From Epiperipatus broadwayi (taxonomy: Eukaryota; Onychophora; Udeonychophora; Euonychophora; Peripatidae), in the NCBI GenBank assembly GCA_028023455.1, contig JAQFVV010000022.1, positions 11,365,100-11,429,099 of the forward strand: 64,000 nt of DNA. The letters run 5' to 3'. The notes below the pieces were generated by a model, which saw nothing but the letters and a program-made list of their open reading frames with translations, ran no database searches and was not told the DNA's origin. Within the stretch, counting starts at the first letter, position 1. Each line of letters starts with the position of its first letter. Shown piece by piece: positions 58,610-64,000 of the stretch. Both the position numbers and the translations under genes were made by a program.

Positions 58610-61600
58610 AACCTCCCCCCGTGCATTCTCACCCCAAAATTTACTGTTTATTACGAATATTACAGGTTCTAGCTCAGTTAACAAATAAATAAATAAAATA
58701 TTCAGCATTAATTAAAATGATTACTAGCTCTAATTTTAAAATACAAATATGGTTCAATTTTAAAATGAATTAACAAATATTTACTATTTTCATGAGACAT
58801 GGAGTGACAATACAGGGAACGAGATAGACTACATTGAGCCATTATCCACACGATACTACCTCAATGGCATAAGAACACTATCCCCCCTTTTTACTATACC
58901 AAATAACTAACTCATAGTATTCTTACGACTTTCTGAGCTCTATTCACTACGATTAAAATAATAATCATATCTTAATCTTCTTTATAACAAGAATCTAGCT
59001 CAATTAAATAAAATGAAGTAAAATAAATAAAATCTCAGGTTCATAAATTGTATTCTAACTGATTTAAAATTACGGTAGTAAAATATGAAAAGGGAATTTT
59101 ATGTCATAATCTACTACACAGCAACTAATAATAAAAATAATAATAACAATAATAATATAATATAATCTTATTTCTTCCTAAAATGAAATAAATAAATACT
59201 TCCATGGTAGTATTTTAATAATCTGACAACAGAATACGTGTGGCAACATTAGCATATAATTTAATGTAATATTGTGGCAACCGACTTATGACCAATAAAT
59301 AATATAAAATTATGATCTTTTAATTTTAACATACCAATAAATTCTCAAAATTCTTATAACACTTTTATGTTTACCTTTTGTGCAAAATTTATATGTCTGT
59401 TTCAATTATAAATGTATCGTGATTTCATGCATCCATGTGGAGAAATAACAACTCGGACACAAAAACTTTAAAACAAATTTAAAACAAAGTTTATTAACAA
59501 CATAAATAAATTAACAATATTTTTACACTATATACATTGGATATCCCTTACTCTCATATCTCAACTTAGTTTATTAGTTTATAAAATGAAATCAAAATAT
59601 TATGTACTTTTCCTAGTTAAATCTTATTTTTTTTTTTTTTTAACACTTAAGAAAATACAGTATTATTACTTGATTTATTATTATGGTTAGCTTATTACAA
59701 AATGCATTTCTTATATGATTATCACAAACTCTTTTCATCCCTAATATTATTAAAATTACATTTTTTACAAAAATTTACATTCGTAATAAAATTCTACAAA
59801 ATAATAAAATTTAGTTTCATATTGGTTGTATGGAATCTTACAAAGTCAAAACACTATTCTACATTCGGTATTAGGTTTTTATTATTCATTATCCGATGTT
59901 TATTAATCCTAATATTCTCATTCAAGCCTTACTTCGGATAATATAATTATAACTATTAATATACCATGCACAAGTATATGTTTATTATACCTTATTGAAT
60001 TTTCTCTTGATAAATATGCAATACTCATTCCCTCCAACATTAATATTTAAAAAAAAAAAATAAAACATTCAAATTTTATTATCACTTTTTAAAATACTTG
60101 GTTTAGATTTCTTTTCAAAATCTTATATTCATTTCTGAATTAATTTTACAATGTATTATATGATTCTTTCTCTCTTTATGATATTTTGGGACTTTCAATT
60201 TTAAAGTTACACAATTCTATACATTCAAGTAAATAAACTATTCTTACATAAACGATAACATATCTTCAGTTCTATTTTATTCATTATTTCTTTGAAAATA
60301 TCTTTCTGACCGATGCAGATTCATGAAATAAGGATAGCGAAGATAGATGCATAGGATCAAAATACAACTAGAATATTACTCGTCATATACCTTGACAATC
60401 ATGGCACAGTGAATTAAAAGACACTATAGAGGAGTGACCTTTACCTGTCTACCAACCTCTATCATAGGAACGATGCTAAAGCTATTTCTTCAGCTTTATT
60501 CTAACATCAAAAGTTTAAAGATATGCAAAACACTGTCCAAACCATATGTGTTCAGTCATAGGACTTAGTTAACTATACTAAACCACACAAAACTAAATAT
60601 GATCCAAATCCCTTATATTTTCCTATTTCTTAAAAAAAAACACATCATCTTGGTTTCCTCTCCACTAGTACTTCCAAGTCACTATCCGATCTTATTTCTC
60701 AAGATTTTTTCTATACTGTACATCGACAAATACATATCTGCATTACTAACAATAATAAAATTCATTGATATTTTAAAACTATTGCACTGTTCTATAAGAA
60801 AATCTTTTTACTACTTTCCTCCGTATATTTAATCATATACAAACTTTTTAAATATCTGAATACTTTATCACATGAAAGTTCAAAAGAATCACACAATTGT
60901 TCTGTTAAATTATATTATTAATATACTTTAAATAAATTGTTGCATGCATATTCCGAATTACTCCTATCTCATTATATGTTAAAATGTTGCATAAAATGTG
61001 TACATATAATTAAGTCTTTCACACTTCATTCTTAGGTCAATAGATGATCTAAAAAAAAATACATTATGCATTATAAATAACTATTAAAATTACCAAACGA
61101 CCTTTATCTCCTCGATCGCGTTCCGTAGGCTTCACCATCCATTTGATCCTTGTAGATATAAGATTCACATCCATACACTTTATTTTAAACACTATTTCTA
61201 TAATTTTATCAAGCTATTATATTTAAATTTTAATATTACTAAATTTATGTTTTATGTTTTCCCTAATCTCACATAACATTTTATATTTTAAAATAAATTA
61301 GTAAAAAATATTCAAACTATATTTACTGTACTCCTTCATCAAATTTTCCTGAAAACCGTTCATACTAAAGCCAAAAAAAAAAAATTGTTTATCATTTCTT
61401 TTCCATTCACTTAATGTTCCTCTCCCTGCTTGTTCAATTTTAAGGTAAAACAAATATTACTTCGTTCAATAAATATTCATGAATGATAATCCTTGGTTTT
61501 TATAATATTTAATACAATTATTAATTATGATATTAGTTAATCCCGTAAAGAAAACTTCTAAATATTCTCTTCTAATATTTCTTGCTAATATTTTCTCCCG

Positions 61601-63267
61601 CGCGACTTTTATGATGCATCTTCTCAGTACTTTGATTTAAATATTCAATAAAACTTTTCTGTTTCCATGGATTCATTTCATTAAGTAAATTAGATTTATA
61701 TTTTCCAAATCTTTATCTTTATTAAGCATTTCTCTAATGAACACTTTATAATATTTTTAATTCTTCTTAGAGAAAGTTTTTCTGTTCCTTTTTCATAAAA
61801 ACACAATAGCTCTTTCATATTATTATTCTGTAACTTTTTTCCTTCTTTTAAAATTCTGGTACTATATACTTTGTAATGTTTCCTTTAAAAAGACAAACAT
61901 TCTTTCTCCATTATAACTTTTACATAATTTTTTCTTTATGATATATGCATCTTAATTTTTCCATAGAGAAGAATAAAAAAAAAAACTTCGGAGTAGCCTT
62001 TTAAAATTGTGCGTCATAATTTTTCCTGACGGCAAATAACTTTTCTTTTAAGTTTTCTGTATAATGTCCAAATTATATTTATCTGAGTTCTAATGATTTT
62101 CTGGTTGATCACAAATAAACTGTATTCAAGGCACTTTACAATTATTTTTACTTTATCAATACTTTTAGGTACTTTTTTCTGTAGTATTTCCATTTTACTG
62201 CAAGGTTTCGGCTAAACTTGAATAAAAATCCTGGTAAGAAATCTTTTAAATTAGCCTTCCATTTAAAGGCAGTTCAAAATATTATATTTTAAAACAAAAC
62301 TTTTAAAATAAATACAAAATTTTTTAAATTATAACACTTTTCTAGCTTACGATCTTATACAGCTAAAAAAATATGTTCCTCCTTCCTTTACTTACACATT
62401 CCTTCTCCCGCTCCGTCTAATTCCTATATTTCGTCTGCTAAAATACCTCCGTTGATTGGTTAATGACTTTTTTAGCGCGAACAAATTTACACATTTTTAG
62501 TTTTATAATAGATTAAACTTTTTAAAATAAAGAATTTATGACGTCATGTTTTAAAATATTACTTAGAATAGTATTTTTAAACTCAATTACAGTTTTATCA
62601 AAATCATTTAAACTTTAAAACAATTATTAAAATAACATTTAATATTTCAACTTTTACTTTAACGATAGATAGCAATTACATTTAGTTTTATAATTCACAA
62701 ACTTTATTATTATATTCTAACAAGCGTGTGTGTGAAGGTATATAATTTACAGCCACATGATTACTAACTTTATCAGATGATTTTTTTTTTTTTAATTTAC
62801 GTCTCGGTCTAAATTACCAAAACTGATATATTTTATAAAAATTTGGAAAATAATTTAAAAATGTAGAACTAAATATAATTCTCACCATCCCCAAAGTTTA
62901 TCTTAAAATATATTAGATTAAATTTGAATATTAATTATAATTATAATATTACATATAGCGTTTATTTAATTTATTAGTTTTAAAACATTACAATTGAATT
63001 GTTAATATACTTTTAACTATTTATAGCTGTATTATTTTATATGGCCAGCTTTTACAACCATAAGCAAGGATATAATTAAGCTTTATTTAACTGTTTTTTT
63101 AAAATAATCCATTACACTTTTATATACCAGGTATTTTTCAGCCTTAAATTGTACTATAAAATCTAATCGATCATACAATTATCAATATATTACACAAACG
63201 TATTTTAAAATTTAAAATTTTTTAGCAATTGACCATTCTACCTTATTATGACCTATAGATAAGGGCA
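58610..63267 (-). mobile_element. Probable minus-strand LTR-type sequence, ends uncertain
   Basis: The right end GGGCACA (63261-63267) abuts a (TA)n tract of about 30 bp and would be TGTGCCC in minus sense, the same start as the LTRs in this window. Inside lie features like those of the other long LTRs: a GC-richer patch near 58790-58930, a TTTATTAACAACATAAATAA-like reversed polyadenylation region near 59490, another GC-richer patch near 60300-60480, and CpG-containing pyrimidine-rich sequence near 62380-62480. A G-rich purine tract in minus sense (58613-58630) lies at the left. I could not find a matching second LTR or the left end, so it may be more than one element. No ORF is recognised. 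Confidence 0.4.
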
Positions 63268-64000
63268 CAATATATATATATATATATATATATTGTAACC
63301 ATATATTTTAGTATAAAATATAATAATTGATGTAACTGGTATAAAAATTTCTCTGTCTTCTTTTGGTGATTTGATTGGCTTGATTTGCACTTTGAACAGA
63401 TTACTCTCTTATATTCAAAATAATTTATTAGAGAGAATGGGTAATATTTTGCCTTACTTGTTGTCTATATTATTTTAATAAATTTAAATTGCTTCTTTCC
63501 ATATACTAATTCATATCAAAATGTTTAACTTTTTAAAAATTTTGACAACACATTAAATTTGGTAAAATATTATTAAAAATAATAATAATTTTTATTTGTT
63601 TAAAATGGTCTTAAAAATTATTTCCATTGAATTAAAAAAACCATTTGTTCAACTAAATTTAATTATTAAAAATAAATACAGTAATTACGTATGCGTTTCA
63701 ATGTAAAAAAGAAAGGAGCGCGAATTAAAAAAAAAGATCGTCTGATAGTGTTGCTTTTGGAGGGAGAAAGAAAAGAAAATGGTAAAAGGCAAATGGTGTA
63801 AATATGATAAGCTTATTTTAAAATAGTTAACAAGTAAACGGATTACCACAAAGTTTTCTATAAACGTAAAAATAACATAGTGGTATTTAATAATAAGATG
63901 AATTGCTAAATTTAAAAGTCTGTTCAAGTCGGCTAGCCAGGTGGATCAAATCGCTAATAATAATTTTCCAATATTACATTTGAAATATGTCGGAGCTTTC
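63268..64000. other. (TA)n tract followed by AT-rich sequence
   Basis: (TA)n spans about 63268-63295. TGTAACC follows it directly and may be the start of another LTR cut off by distance or decay. The rest to the window end is AT-rich with no recognised gene. An 80-codon minus ORF at 63685-63927 has no family resemblance. Confidence 0.45.

Noticed and set aside
6352-64000. CRISPR-like arrays or bacterial operons
   Set aside because: No regularly spaced repeats with unique spacers were seen, and the split cyclase exons and retrotransposons show this is animal DNA.

Overview
The window is animal nuclear DNA. It is very AT-rich (roughly three quarters A+T by eye), with long introns, many (TA)n tracts, and abundant retrotransposons, fold-back repeats and tRNA-derived short repeats. 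The only host gene I can support is a receptor-type guanylyl cyclase on the + strand. An invertebrate is likely. The TATA boxes and an Inr-like TCAGTT in the LTRs, the RTE-type LINE and the coiled-coil gag-like ORFs would suit an arthropod such as a chelicerate, but other low-GC invertebrates are not excluded. I do not assign a species.

Host gene. Three consecutive coding exons (22067-22241, 30187-30285, 36201-36292) join in frame across introns of about 7.9 and 5.9 kb. They encode about 122 residues of the class III cyclase catalytic domain, including the Glu and Cys that specify guanine and the Asn/Arg catalytic motif. I did not find the upstream exons (receptor, kinase-homology, first part of the cyclase) or the last exon(s). 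They lie outside the window or were missed by eye.

Layout. 1-6.3 kb: AT-rich sequence with nothing recognisable. 6.35-7.26 kb: a compound AAT/GAT/GAA/GGA triplet array with a GAA block of about 680 bp. 9.7-10.0 kb: a LINE 3' tail between 16-bp inverted repeats. 11.6-13.2 kb: a large palindromic fold-back repeat. 16.2-21.8 kb: a complete LTR element (two 1.6-kb LTRs) with only a coiled-coil/lysine-rich ORF, lying in the intron upstream of the first visible cyclase exon. 22-36.3 kb: the cyclase exons, with hairpins, tRNA-derived SINE-like copies, a GC-richer island and a Penelope-type GIY-YIG ORF with an inverted duplication. 37.0-44.6 kb: three solo LTRs in (TA)n tracts, one split by a decayed LINE. 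44.7-50.5 kb: a second complete non-autonomous LTR element, on the minus strand. 50.6-51.8 kb: a terminal-inverted-repeat element carrying a telomere-like array. 55.8-57.5 kb: the RT and C-terminal part of an RTE-like LINE. 57.5-58.6 kb: a minus-strand Penelope-like remnant. 58.6-63.3 kb: probable minus-strand LTR sequence ending at a (TA)n tract.

Common thread. Every LTR element with identifiable ends sits in a (TA)n tract. The two complete ones share an architecture (long LTRs, a TATAAATAGC promoter, a coiled-coil/basic ORF, no recognisable pol), so they probably move using enzymes from an autonomous relative elsewhere. I saw no convincing new defence or metabolic system. The most interesting material is this LTR group, the telomere-repeat-bearing element and the fold-back families.
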